A stretch of DNA of 64,000 nt. Origin: Wolfiporia cocos. Its lineage: Eukaryota > Basidiomycota > Agaricomycetes > Polyporales > Phaeolaceae. Positions 22,742-33,336 of the stretch are shown piece by piece (position 1 is the first letter of the stretch; each line of letters begins with the position of its first letter). The notes under the pieces are model-generated. The model had not been told where the DNA came from. It searched no databases and worked only from the letters and a program-made list of their open reading frames with translations. The DNA lies in NCBI GenBank assembly GCA_029448655.1, contig JACCLO010000014.1, forward strand, positions 2,170,001-2,234,000, in the 5' to 3' direction. The position numbers were made by a program, and so were the translations under genes.

Positions 22742-23424
22742 TCAAATCTGAGTCAGGAACGATGTTACCGCCCATGTAAACGTGCGTGTTCTTGCCGCAC
22801 ATGAGCGCCTCCAGGAGAACGGCAAGCGCCGCGGATCTACCACTCCTACCTTAGCTTCACCGTCCAGTTGAACAGCCATGACATCAACAACCCAAGCTAC
22901 AGCACAACCCAAGCTACAGCACAACCCATGTGTACCCAACACACCTCGCCACGCGCCCGAGACTCGCGAATTTCTTGCGCGCCGCGGCGACTACGAAATC
23001 TTCGAGCGCAATCGTGGCCGCCTGCATGGCGAAGAACCTTGGAAAGGCGGCAACTATGCTAATGATCGACGCCTGCGCCTCCATGCAGATCATCATCGTG
23101 CTCAGCCGACCGAGGTCGTAGACCCACCACTGGGCAGACGTCTCTTGGCGGATGGAGAGAACATAAAGTCAAGCGTGATGTACAAGCGGAAGATCTTCAG
23201 GAGTCGCTCGCGGACAAACCGCCAGCGTGACCCGCTCGGACGAGGGGGCACGTTTGCAGCTCAGTCTACAGGCCAACACTGACAAGGAGTTACTGATAGT
23301 GGAGTACTCGTACCTGGCAGTTCCAGCCGACGCCGTGGCGGCTGTTCAATACCCATAGCGACCCATGCAACCGGCGCGCAAGGGAGAGCGTGGATGGATG
23401 GACGGCGTCGCGTTCATGTCGTAG
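22742..23424 (-). pseudogene. Wax-synthase-like acyltransferase, copy 1, internal deletion
   Basis: Fragments of the intact gene at 27545-28895. The C-terminal region (matching 27595-27830) is joined near 23035 directly to sequence matching 28235-28645. About 400 bp in between are missing. They include the small exon with the catalytic YHQN histidine and the following MHC-x-GD segment. The 5' part of exon 1 is also missing at the tandem junction, and frames are broken. Non-functional. Confidence 0.75.
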
Positions 23425-23829
23425 CTCAATGCTTGCTTCAGGCGCATGCTGGCATTCGCCATATTTCAACCATGGTATTCATCCAGTTTTTATATCTGAT
23501 TGACACCCTCGTCTCACAAGATCAGGGCTCCTCCACACTATTCATGGCCAGCTAAGGATCGTGACTGAGAGTCATGGGAGATCTCCCACCTATTATCGCA
23601 AACCAAGTACTTCTTCCATTTCATCTAGGTATTACGCTAGCGTGCGGCAGAAAATTCGCCGCTTAAGGCCAGCACTAGCAAGCAGAGGCATCATCAAGAA
23701 CATGCGTCTTACTCATCACTCATCTCGACTTTCGGCTATCCTAAAGCTCTATCGGAAGCGTCTTATCGATCTCTACAATCCTACACCGTTATATTACATT
23801 TGACGAGCTCTACGAGCCCTCACACTGCT

Positions 23830-26169
23830 TCATGGCAGCGCCAACCACAACGCAAGTAGCTTCGGGAAGTTGGGCGTGCCCACCCCCGTGACGGGATCCC
23901 AGCCGGGCTCTGCATAGAAACCCTCTGTGCCGCAGCCAGGGTTGGTACCGTTCGTGATGTCGTTGAATGCAGCCATGAACTCCGGCGTGTAGATCTAGAG
24001 CATACAACGTGGCACATTTTCAAGACTTCTGCCCACAGTGGAAATGGGAGATGTACTCACAGTAGGATTGATGAAGCCGATGGAAGACTTGCCGATGGCG
24101 AGGCGCGCGTCGTTGACCGCAGAGAGGATTGCCGCCGTGACGGGAGAGGAGCAAGACGTGCCGTATACGAGCCACCACTCATCCTGCATCGCGATCACAT
24201 AGTTCACTCTACGCACAAGAAGGTCAATAAAAAGGTCAATCCTTCTACGTGCAGTAGGAGGAAACGTACCCATTTGCGGACAAGTCGGGGAATGCACGCG
24301 ATGTGCCGCTCGCGTTGTAGATTTCCGGCGAGTATGGCGGCGGGTACTTAGCGAGGTAACCCTCCACCGCACTCTTCTGGTAGTCGGGCATTGCGAACAC
24401 GTTCGAGAACCCGCCACTCGAGTAGATGACCTCCGCCGCGGCACTTTCGGGCTCCCACACAGTCCGGCCTGGACTCACCTGCGTCGCCCCTACGCTCGTG
24501 ACGTATGGGCACGTCGATGGGAACGTGGGGTTGAAGATTGGCGCGTCAATGGCTTGAGTCCCGTTTGGCTCCAGACAGTAGTTGCCATACCCTGCGACAC
24601 CGTAGTCGCCCGACGAGTACAAGATCGTCATTCCCATTAGGCCAAGCTAGGACCGCGCGAATGAGTGGGTACGACAACTCAGAGACATTCCAGGACGGAC
24701 CTTTGCGTACTCGGCGCACTGTCGCTCCATGTAGAACGGCGTCAGGTCCGCCTCGTTGTACGAATACGACGTCGACATCATATACGCGGGAGTCACGGTC
24801 CCACAGGCCTCTGGGCCTTGGTACCCGCCATACGGATCAGGATAGATGCCGTCCTCTGTTGGGTCATCGCCACCCTCAAACGTGCAGTACGATGCGTCCA
24901 ATGCATCCAAGAGGTTGTTGAATGACGCGCCTGTCAAGGAATACGATTATACAGGCTCACGTAGGGATGACTCGGATGGAGGATTACCTTCGACATCGTC
25001 GCCGGTCTGGTAAAGGGTGACTTTCTGCTTTTCGCCGACCAGCGACATCGAGTACTGCAAGTCGAGATTCGACTCGCCGTTGTAGTCGAATCCAGTTTGG
25101 TTCGTCTGCACGAAGCCTACGCGCCCACCCATCGAAATACGTTCAATCGATCACAGGAAGACACGGACCTCCATCAATGCTAACTAGCACTGGTCTTTCG
25201 CTTACTTGACTAGGCGAGAAGTTTGCGAAGAAGAGGTCCAGATCGGCTGCCGTGTATGCTTGCGGGGTATATTCCACTGTAAGATGTTAGTTAAGCGCCA
25301 GTGTATCTTTGTCCTAAAGCTCACCGATGGCAATCGAATTCTTGTCAGCGGCAATCGGGTCATATTCAAAGTCATACAAGGCACGAAGACACGCGGGCGT
25401 TATTTGCTCGTCACAGTCTTCTATCTCTGTCAACAGGGTCTGCACACAATGAGCATTGCTCGCAGCAGCTCATGAGACACGGCATATAACCTGCCTCGAT
25501 TGTGCCAGTGGTTTTCGGGAAGCTCGACCTATATCCTGGCTGTCCGATGGAGCGCGCGTTGCCGGAGGGATTGTTCCGCTTTGCAAGCTCGGGGGAGCGA
25601 CGTTTTAACTTTACGTCGAAGTGCAACGTTGGCGTAACGAGCTCGACATGTTTCGCGACATGTTCAGGGAGTTGATACTTATCCATGCAAGCCACATGCT
25701 CTTGCCCGTCCTCGCCTTCGCCGAACTGATACACAAAGTACTCGGTACCCAGCAGAGATTCTGCTTCCTCCACCGATACGTCCACATCGATCCATGCGCC
25801 TCCCCTCCCGTCTCGGACACGCTCGAGCTCTATCCCGCTTGCAACAAGCCACTCCCGCACTGTGTCACGCGACTCATCCGAGGGGCGGAACGTACTAGCA
25901 ATGCGCGCAGGGCTCCAATGGCGCCCATAGTTCGACGAATCTGGGTGAGACACGTCCAAGAGATAGTCATGCAAGTTCTCGAGATTGCGCTGGGCGAGCC
26001 CAATCCGAAGCGGAAGCACCAGCGATGGTTCGGCACGTCGCACGGGCGTCCAGCCATCTGGGACGCTGCTACGTGATTCATGAACGACGTAGGATGAGCG
26101 GGTCGCGCTCGCTAATGCGAGGCCCAGTGCGGCAGAAAGCACCACTGCCAGACGAGTGGGGAGCAGCAT
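23830..26169 (-). CDS. Secreted sedolisin / tripeptidyl-peptidase (S53), 645 aa
   Basis: Eight exons: 26169-25491, 25426-25325, 25276-25169, 25116-24988, 24930-24701, 24646-24270, 24208-24061 and 23994-23830, total 646 codons. The N-terminal signal peptide (about residues 1-21, [20 protein letters not shown]) is followed by a pro-kumamolisin-type propeptide containing [12 protein letters not shown] and [14 protein letters not shown]. The mature domain has GESNLDLQY (catalytic Glu and Asp), SSGDYGVAG (oxyanion Asp), [10 protein letters not shown] (catalytic Ser) and C-terminal [11 protein letters not shown] (calcium-binding). Such enzymes are secreted acid proteases that remove tripeptides from N-termini and serve in nutrient acquisition. 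The exon 4 acceptor is AG before GCTTCG; a slightly upstream acceptor present in copy 1 (GATAG) is GATGG here, but the downstream one keeps the frame in both. Neighbour and tandem partner is the wax synthase at 27545. Confidence 0.92.
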
Positions 26170-26231
26170 ACTGAGTCAGTGACTGGGGGAGGATCGTACC
26201 ACGCGATGCCACGGACGGCAAGAGTGATCGG

Positions 26232-26238
26232 TTATATA
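26232..26238 (-). promoter_or_regulatory. TATA box of sedolisin copy 2
   Basis: TATATAA on the minus strand about 63 bp upstream of the ATG, conserved with 21614-21620 in copy 1. Confidence 0.5.
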
Positions 26239-26239
26239 C

Positions 26240-27544
26240 GGCCACTGACTACAAGTATAGCGCTGTTCCTGGCGATAGCATTACTGGCTTGATGCTCGGA
26301 CCTGACAGAATGTTCTCATCAGGATTGGTACCACATGCTTCACGACGTGATATTAGAGTGCCGTAAGCCATCTATGGTCGGGTGTAGTCACCCGCCCGCC
26401 TGTCAGGTCCCTCTATGTTCCAGCTTCAACGTTTTAACATGGTCAGCTCCGAGGACGAGGTTAGGAGATAGAGTTTGGACATAGAAAGAATGCTCTTGTA
26501 CGTACTGTATTTTGCCGCTGTTCGCATGGCATCTGCCGAGATAGACCGATAAGGCAGCGTCGCCACAACGGCGCTCGACTGGTTCACATCGCCGCTGAGG
26601 TATTCATAGTTCAATCCAGGGACACCCGCATTTCGGCGCCTTGTCCCCTTTCTATTCTATTGTACACAGATCGATAGACACCTGCCGGCCAGATAGATTC
26701 CAATTATTATTCATTTGCCTGGCTGGTGAGACATGATATCTCGCTTATAGTATATAGGCACAAGTGGCATCTGACTTGGGACGCTTCAACCTGATTTCGC
26801 TGTGCGTGCGTACTTCCATTGCCAATGATACAACAGGTGAGGATGGCTTGGCGCGGTACGACTTCCCGGATAGACCTATGCGAGATGCACGAGATTTTAA
26901 TTGGAACCGAACTGCCGTGATTTGTAGTAATCTACCGTCCTCATGCTATTCGAGACATCGTGGCGAGTAAGCATGTAGGGATGCATTTAATTGCATTATA
27001 ACTGACCCTACTTACTCGTGCTCTCCAGGTGATACAATGTCGCCAGCCCAAATCTAGCTTTACCGGTTCCTATTGACCTGCATTTCCACATCGTCCTCAT
27101 CTCCTAAATGGTCTCGAACCACATTCTTTTAAGTTATACGACTGTTCTCGAAATGGAAACGTTGAAATACATCATCGAAGCGAACTGCAGCCTGGTCAAT
27201 GGGAAATCCACTGAGTACGCCACTGTGGCGCATTGTGCCGCGCCACATTTCCTCAGTGCAACTGGTGCAGAAGCACTGCATCTCTTGAGAGAATTCAAGC
27301 GAGAATCTAGCTACACAAATGTACCACAGTAGATAGCCTGCTCAGCACAATTGACGGTCGTGTAGTCGCAGTTAAACAGAGTGCAAGTGGGTGACAGGAA
27401 ATTGTACTGTTATAGTTGTAATTGAGTATCTACAGAAACGAAACACGTACGATCCGATGTCTTACAATACCAGATGCATTAATTCCGAGCACATATACCT
27501 AGAGCCACCTCATATCTGGATTTCGGGTCCCAGGAGGGACGGCA
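26240..27544. other. Spacer between sedolisin and wax synthase, unit 2
   Basis: About 1.3 kb, partly homologous to 21630-22740. It has several short open frames, none with recognisable content, and no MITE at the site corresponding to 22104. Confidence 0.45.
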
Positions 27545-28895
27545 TCACCGCGCATGTAAATTACGACACGTAACACTGCGCGATGCAAAGCTAGCAAACC
27601 CAGTGTTCTTGCCGCACATGAGCGCCTCCAGAATCGAGAACGGCAGGCGCCGCGAATCCACCACTCCTGCCTTCACCGTCCAGTTGAACAGCCATGGCGT
27701 CGACACGCCAAGCCACAGCACAACCCACGCATACCCAACACACCTCGCCACGCGTACCGGGACCACGATCCTCCTGCGCGTCGCGGCGACGACGACATCC
27801 TCAAGCGCAATCATGGCCGCCTGCGCGGCGAAGTACGCAGACGACGCGCCAAAGATGGACGGCCGCACCATGAGGTCGCCTGCACAGTGCATAAGGCACG
27901 AGAGGGAGAAGCCGACGAAGAGCTGCGTGTGCGCGGACGCCCACGAGCCAGGTTGCAGACCGAGGAGGCGGCACGCGCGCTTACCCCACGACGCCGTATA
28001 CTATATATGAGCCACGCCCATGTGGGTGTGCGTTCGTGAATGTAAGTCTGCATACTTGAGCGTGAAAGACGCGTGAACGCACCCGCCGGACATTCTGGTG
28101 ATATGTACGCCTGTGGCGTGATGAGAAGCGAGGCATGTAGAGGTAGAGGGGAAGGCGCTCACCCCCAGAAGCGACGGACCGTGTACGCGTCGGAGAGCTT
28201 GCCGAACACCGTGGGCCAGTCCTGTGGCTCAGAGAACCTTGTGACGACGGCGACTATGCTGATGATCGACGTCTGCGCCTCCATGCAGATCATCATCGTG
28301 CTCAGCCGACCGAGGCCGTAGATCCATCGCTGGGCTGACGTCTCTGGGCGAATGGAGAGGACATACAGCTGGATAAAGTCGAGCGGGATGTACAGGCGGA
28401 AGATCTTCAGGAGTCGCTCGCGGACAAATTGCCGGCGTGATCCGCTCGGACGAGGGGGCACGATGGCGACCTGCGCAGGTCAGTCCACAGATCATCGCTG
28501 ACAAGAAGTTACGGAGAATAGAGTACTCGTACCTGGCAGTTCCAGCCGACGCCGCGGCGGTTGTTCAATACGCATAGCGACCAATAGAATCGGCGCGCGA
28601 AGGGGAGCGTGGACGGATGGACGGCGTCGCGTTCGTGGCGTAGCTCCGTCATTGGATCTGTAAGCCACAGCAGTTGAATGGCAACAAAGTATTGGTCCAT
28701 AAGATGGCAGCCTAAGACGTAATCGCGCCATACGTCCCCTGCAGTGCACCGAAATGCCAGGTAAAGTAGGTATGTGTACATCGCAAATCCGGCTAGACGA
28801 GTTGGCCATCGCAGCCTCAACGCGATAAGAGTTGCAACAATGCCATTGAGCACCAGCAGCGCAGGTAAAACCGGGAGCAATGGGCGACCATGCAT
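27545..28895 (-). CDS. Wax-synthase-like membrane acyltransferase, 384 aa
   Basis: Exons 28895-28533, 28470-28163, 28110-28083 and 28000-27545 (introns of 62, 52 and 82 bp) total 385 codons. Motifs of the basidiomycete wax synthase domain group are present: TDPMTELRHERD, GVGWNCQ, SDAYTVRRFWG, then the histidine motif TYHQNVRR in the 28 bp exon, and LMHCAGDLM. Several hydrophobic segments (for example LLPVLPALLVLNGIVATLIA, about residues 5-25, and VGYAWVVLWLGV) indicate a polytopic membrane protein. MBOAT-like enzymes of this kind transfer acyl or acetyl groups to alcohols, and fungal relatives acetylate terpenoids; the substrate here is unknown. The ATG at 28895 gives a rather short N-terminus, and an upstream first exon is possible. 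It is the only intact one of three copies in the window. Confidence 0.85.
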
Positions 28896-30871
28896 ATCGA
28901 TGTGCGTGGAGGGTAGGATCCGGGAGGAAGTCAGGGATAGCGAAATGCACGAACGGCCAAAGCCTCAGTTCTAATACCACTCGCCATCGCTTCGTAGCAA
29001 TCAGCCAATAGCCGGGCCTGTCCATCTGACAGAAAGATCGCATGTATGCAAGAGGCGGTCAAGGCATCGCGCGGCTTCATTAGCTGTCACCACAGGGTCG
29101 ACTTCGCTAGTTGACACGGCAGGGCCGATCACCTTCATGATATCGTTGTAAACTTGACCTATGGGCTTCAAGCTCTGGTAGCGGAAATGAGAACCGGAGA
29201 CACAAGACGCGTTTCAATGGTATGAGCACTTCTGATCCATGCGGAGAAACATTGGTATAGAACAGTGGCTGGACCGACCTGGAATGAGCGCATGTGGTAT
29301 ACGTGATATCGCAGTTGGAAATCAAGACATATGAGCCAAGGAGAAGCAAACGCTCTCACGGGCATGCGCATCCAGGACCGAGTACGCCGTTGACTAGGCC
29401 TTGTTCAGATTCAAATTGTAGTCAGTATCACGTGGGTAGGAGCACGAGAAGGGAGCGGTCGAGTGCGATCGGCTTTCTTGTTTCTTGTCTTCCTGTCAGC
29501 GTGGCGCTGTAACACTCAGTGCAATGCCGTGAAAGCCACTTCATCTCTTGGTGTGACGCGGATTCACCGCTTACATGGGCCATTGTGTGGCTTAGCTTTC
29601 TATGCGGGCTGTAGTCCAATGCTTGAAGAGTGTCAACAAAGTGATCATCAGAGACGTAACGACTGTAACTTCGGAGTGCTCCCACGGATACTTCGGGGTG
29701 TGAACGTTTGAACTTCGGTTGAACGCTAAGTGGGCAGTGGATCGTGGCAGCATCACGGAAGTGGCGAAGTGGGTATCGAGGCCTCATGACATAGACTTAG
29801 AAGAATAGCAGCTGTACAACAGGCATGAGCGTGATGACCATGATGCGTGACGATAGACTGGGAAGAAAACATAGCACTCCCATGCATCACCGAGAGTGAT
29901 GTCATTCATAAATTGAATCTTTCGGGTTAGATGTGCATTTGCACAAGCAATTCAGTGAAGCAAGGCCGCAAGCTTCGAGTAGAACCAGAAAACAATGATC
30001 GCCGCGCCTGACAATACTGTACTATTACGGTGAGAATAAGACAAGTTAGGTGATCGAGGTCTGCAGCATCGCTTCATCATCGGATCCTCCCCGATTTGGA
30101 AGGATTGTATGTATTGTGGTAGAGTGTTAGAGGTCCTAACGAGGGCTCACGCATCCAATCCTCAAGACATGCGTTCATGAGCTGAGCAAGATATCAATCT
30201 CGAGGATTGGTATTCAATACGGTGCATCTCGTTCGGCTGTGCTATCCCATCTTGAAATGGCTTGCTTCAGTGATGCATTTCTGCGAGACTGAGTCGTACG
30301 AACCACTTAACAGCAACTGTGCAGCTACGTGTACTCTTGCCTCGCTCCCAGCTGTATATTCGATGTGCAACAGTCAAGCCATCGACTAATCTTGGCACCA
30401 AACCTAAGTGATGAATATTGCCAGTTTAACATCATTGAATTCCATCTCATTAGATTGCCATTTCATGAAGGCTGCCTAATAATTGAGCTTTGTGGATCCA
30501 TGTTTGAGTCGAATGTTCCATCGTCCCCGAGCCTTATCCGGCTCATCGGTCCCGGAAATTGAAATCACGTTGAGATCGTCCTTCAGTACAAACTCATGAT
30601 GATCATCAGTTGCGGAGATTATTGACAGACGCTTGCACTTTTACCAAGACATTTATATTATTCAGAACGTAGCTGTGGCACGACTGTGGCACCAGCGCCA
30701 CAGTCTTCTATGCCAAACACGTTTCGTACGTCGCACATGATCGAGGTCCGCCAGAAAGTACGTACAGAATGTATTTGAAACGAGATCTTGGACGGGGTAG
30801 AACAAGGAAAGGTAATAGAGTGCCTATTCAGACTAAATATCACAGTACACCCGAGACTTGATGCATCCTGT
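28896..30871. other. Intergenic, about 2 kb, nothing recognised
   Basis: Several open frames of 60-120 codons occur on both strands (for example 29428-29787 minus) but have no domain, no homology within the window and no convincing splice sites. It probably contains the promoter of wax synthase 2. Confidence 0.45.
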
Positions 30872-32251
30872 TCATCGGACCTTGGATGAGGACCTCGTCG
30901 CTAGGCTGGCATCGGCCAACATTGGCATGACGAGCTTTTCGATAAACGAGAATGGTACATATTGCGGCTCCGTCCCGCCAGAAGCCTCCACCCATCTGGA
31001 CAGCCACGGAGAAGACAGCGCGAGCCACGCCACGACCCATACGTATCCGACGAGCCGTGTCAAATACTGTCGATGCAGATCTACATCGTTCACTTTGCCG
31101 GATCCGACAATCTTGCAGGAGATCGCAGTCGCCGCGTCCTCGAGCGAGATCGCCACCGCCTGTGCGACATAGAACGTGAACGATGTGCCGAACAGAGACG
31201 GCCGCAATGCCAGATCGCCGCCACAGTGCATCAGGCCTGATGCGGCGAAGCCGACATAGAGCTGCGTGTACGAAGATGCCCATGTACCCGACCGCAGGCG
31301 GCAGGCGCTCTTCCCGAATGACGTCGTGAACTAACAGTTGTGCGTGTTCGTAAGCCTAATGTGTATTCAAGGACAGAGGTCTTGACGTACACGACGGATG
31401 TTTTGGTGGTAGACACGCCTGAGCGTAGTGAGCGTCAGCGGTACAAGCTTTGTAAGAGAGAGAGAGGTCTCACCCCCAGAAGCGGCGGACAGTGTAAGCG
31501 TCCGACCATCGACCGTACACGTCGGGCCAGTCGCGCGGATCGTAGATTCCCAGAGCAACGGTCACCGCAGCTGAGAGGAAGTATTGCACCGCAAGAGCCG
31601 CGATGACAATGCCAAAGCGCGCGAGACCGACAATGCAGTGCTCGACATTATTATGTGGCCGAAGATGATTCAAACATTGCTACACTACGTCAGCGAGAAG
31701 GTACCACCAGAGCGCACGAATAGTCCGGAGGCGAGCAAATTGCCAGCGTGGCTCGGTCGGGCGTTGTGGCACATATGCAACCTGATACTGACATGTCGAC
31801 ACACCACAGTGAGAAACGACTAGCAAGCATCATGTACCTGACAGTTCTAGCTAACGCTACGGAGATCGAAGAGGAGGCAGAAGGCGCGGCGATAGAATGG
31901 AAGTGCGAGAGGATGGACCATGTCGCGTTCGTGGCGGAACTCCGTCAAGGGGTCTGTGAACCAGACGAGGTGGACCGTGTTTAGCAGCAAGCTCGTGTAC
32001 GAGCACCCCAGTGAGTAGTCTCCCTGCAGGTCTCCTGTGCTGCGCGTGAAAAGTAGGGCAAGCACGCATGTGCATGTATACGCCGCTAATGCCATCAAGC
32101 GAACGCGCCGTCGTAGTCGTAGTGCAACAAGACATGCTGCAGCAATACAAAAGAGTATCAGGGTCGGAAATATAGGAGGCTGCAAAGACAGTCCACTTGG
32201 CTCCCGCAGTCGGGGCGGTGGATGAGCCACAACTGTCTCGTACCCCGACAT
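30872..32251 (-). pseudogene. Wax-synthase-like acyltransferase, copy 3, with two stop codons
   Basis: More diverged paralogue with the same exon order. Exon 1 runs from ATG 32251 (MSGYETVVAHPPPRLREP) with WFTDPLTEFRHERD. Exon 2 ends SDAYTVRRFWG. A small exon has VYHQNIRR, and the last exon (to 30872) has LMHCGGDLALRPSLFG. An in-frame TAG at 31847-31849 replaces the tryptophan of GVGWNCQ. A second TAG just upstream of NHLRPHNN (near 31680) replaces what is probably a glutamine. Both are C:G to T:A changes. A third, non-tandem copy, it has no sedolisin partner. Confidence 0.78.
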
Positions 32252-33336
32252 GAAATCTTTGGCAGTCGACTGAGACGGCTCCTGTCCTCTTAGATACAAA
32301 TGCTGATAGATGGTTTCATCTGCTCTGCGGTGGCGCCTCCCGATTTAGTTTAGCTCTCCTTGACAGTTATAACGCTCTCGATGAGTCGTGCTCAAGCACC
32401 CGGGCGGGCGGAGAATCAGCTGAAACACAGATGCATATGAACTGAGGCAAATCACGACCGCCACGAATTCGCATCGATCTCGCGATCTTGGCCAGTGGCT
32501 GGACACCCGTACAGTCGTTTGCACGATGTTTTCAGCACGCTCCATACCATGTGGCGCCACGTACCGAAAAAAAAAAACATTGCGCAAACGACCGTACTGT
32601 CTGTCCGTTTGAGAAAGGCGGCACCGTCAGCTTTGGTCGCTGCACCGCGAACAAACTGAAATACGGCGGCCGGTCATCCACATCATGATCAAATGCGGCT
32701 GAAACCGCTAGCCTTCGCCTCATACTCGACGCACGCGGTGTTCAGCTGATCTGAAAGATCTGATAGACGAAAACCTGTCGCATCGGAGCGAACCGAACTC
32801 ACAAGTTTCCATGAGCCGTGCTATATGCGGTAAGGATGGGCGCACCGCGAGTAGCGCCGTGATACGACGGCGAGATCTGATGGCAGCATCCGTCCAGATC
32901 TACCACGAGAGGATCTCAGCTCTCAGCAGATCTCGCGGCGTCGCGCATTGGGAATTCGACAAGGCGCGCGCGCGCGCTCGGCCGCTATAGCACCGCGCTG
33001 CGTGAGAGGAGCGTAGTAAAGGGCCCTGCGTCATCATTATTGATTATACTTCTACATATGTGTGGGTTTCGACAGTCTACGCGCGGCGGCCAAGGACTGC
33101 ACCAGGCGGGCACGGTCCGTATCGAAAGCTACAGGATACAACAACCGTGCGGAGCGACAGCAGCAGGCAATTAGGAATCGGGCTCACTACATACAAGCAG
33201 ATACAGATAGTTCGCAGGCAGGCCGGGGTCCGTCCAGTCGTCACCGGTTCATCGGCGCGTGGCCCTTCACTGGCTTTGCGGCGGGATATTGCCTGCGGCT
33301 CCGTCAGCACGCGCGCGCGGGAGCGGGGCGGAAGAC
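32252..33336. other. Intergenic, rising GC content, nothing recognised
   Basis: Between wax synthase 3 (5' end) and the 3' end of the regulator. It contains an A-run near 32568-32577 and a CG-alternating tract near 32963-32978. No gene seen. Confidence 0.45.

Larger units (their letters stand above)
18791..23424. repeat. Tandem duplication, unit 1 (sedolisin + wax synthase, both decayed)
   Basis: Unit 1 matches 23425 to about 28645 in the same orientation. Shared landmarks are the sedolisin gene with its TATA box, the ACGCCACTGTGGCG-type sequence upstream, and the wax-synthase gene. The junction lies near 23425, where wax-synthase exon 1 is cut off and sequence homologous to 18791 (GGCTTCAGGCG) begins. 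Unit 1 carries a MITE that unit 2 lacks. Boundaries are approximate. Confidence 0.8.
23425..28645. repeat. Tandem duplication, unit 2 (intact sedolisin + wax synthase)
   Basis: Direct-orientation partner of 18791-23424. Both genes are intact in this unit. The right limit is where homology to the truncated wax-synthase copy 1 ends. Confidence 0.8.

Noticed and set aside
25117..25168. Loss of a splice acceptor in the intact sedolisin (GATAG in copy 1, GATGG here)
   Set aside because: The AG six to ten bases downstream, present in both copies, keeps the frame and gives the expected DGG-VQT junction, so the gene is not broken.
29428..29787. 119-codon minus-strand frame in the spacer between wax synthases
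   Set aside because: No recognisable domain, no splice structure, and no counterpart near the other copies.
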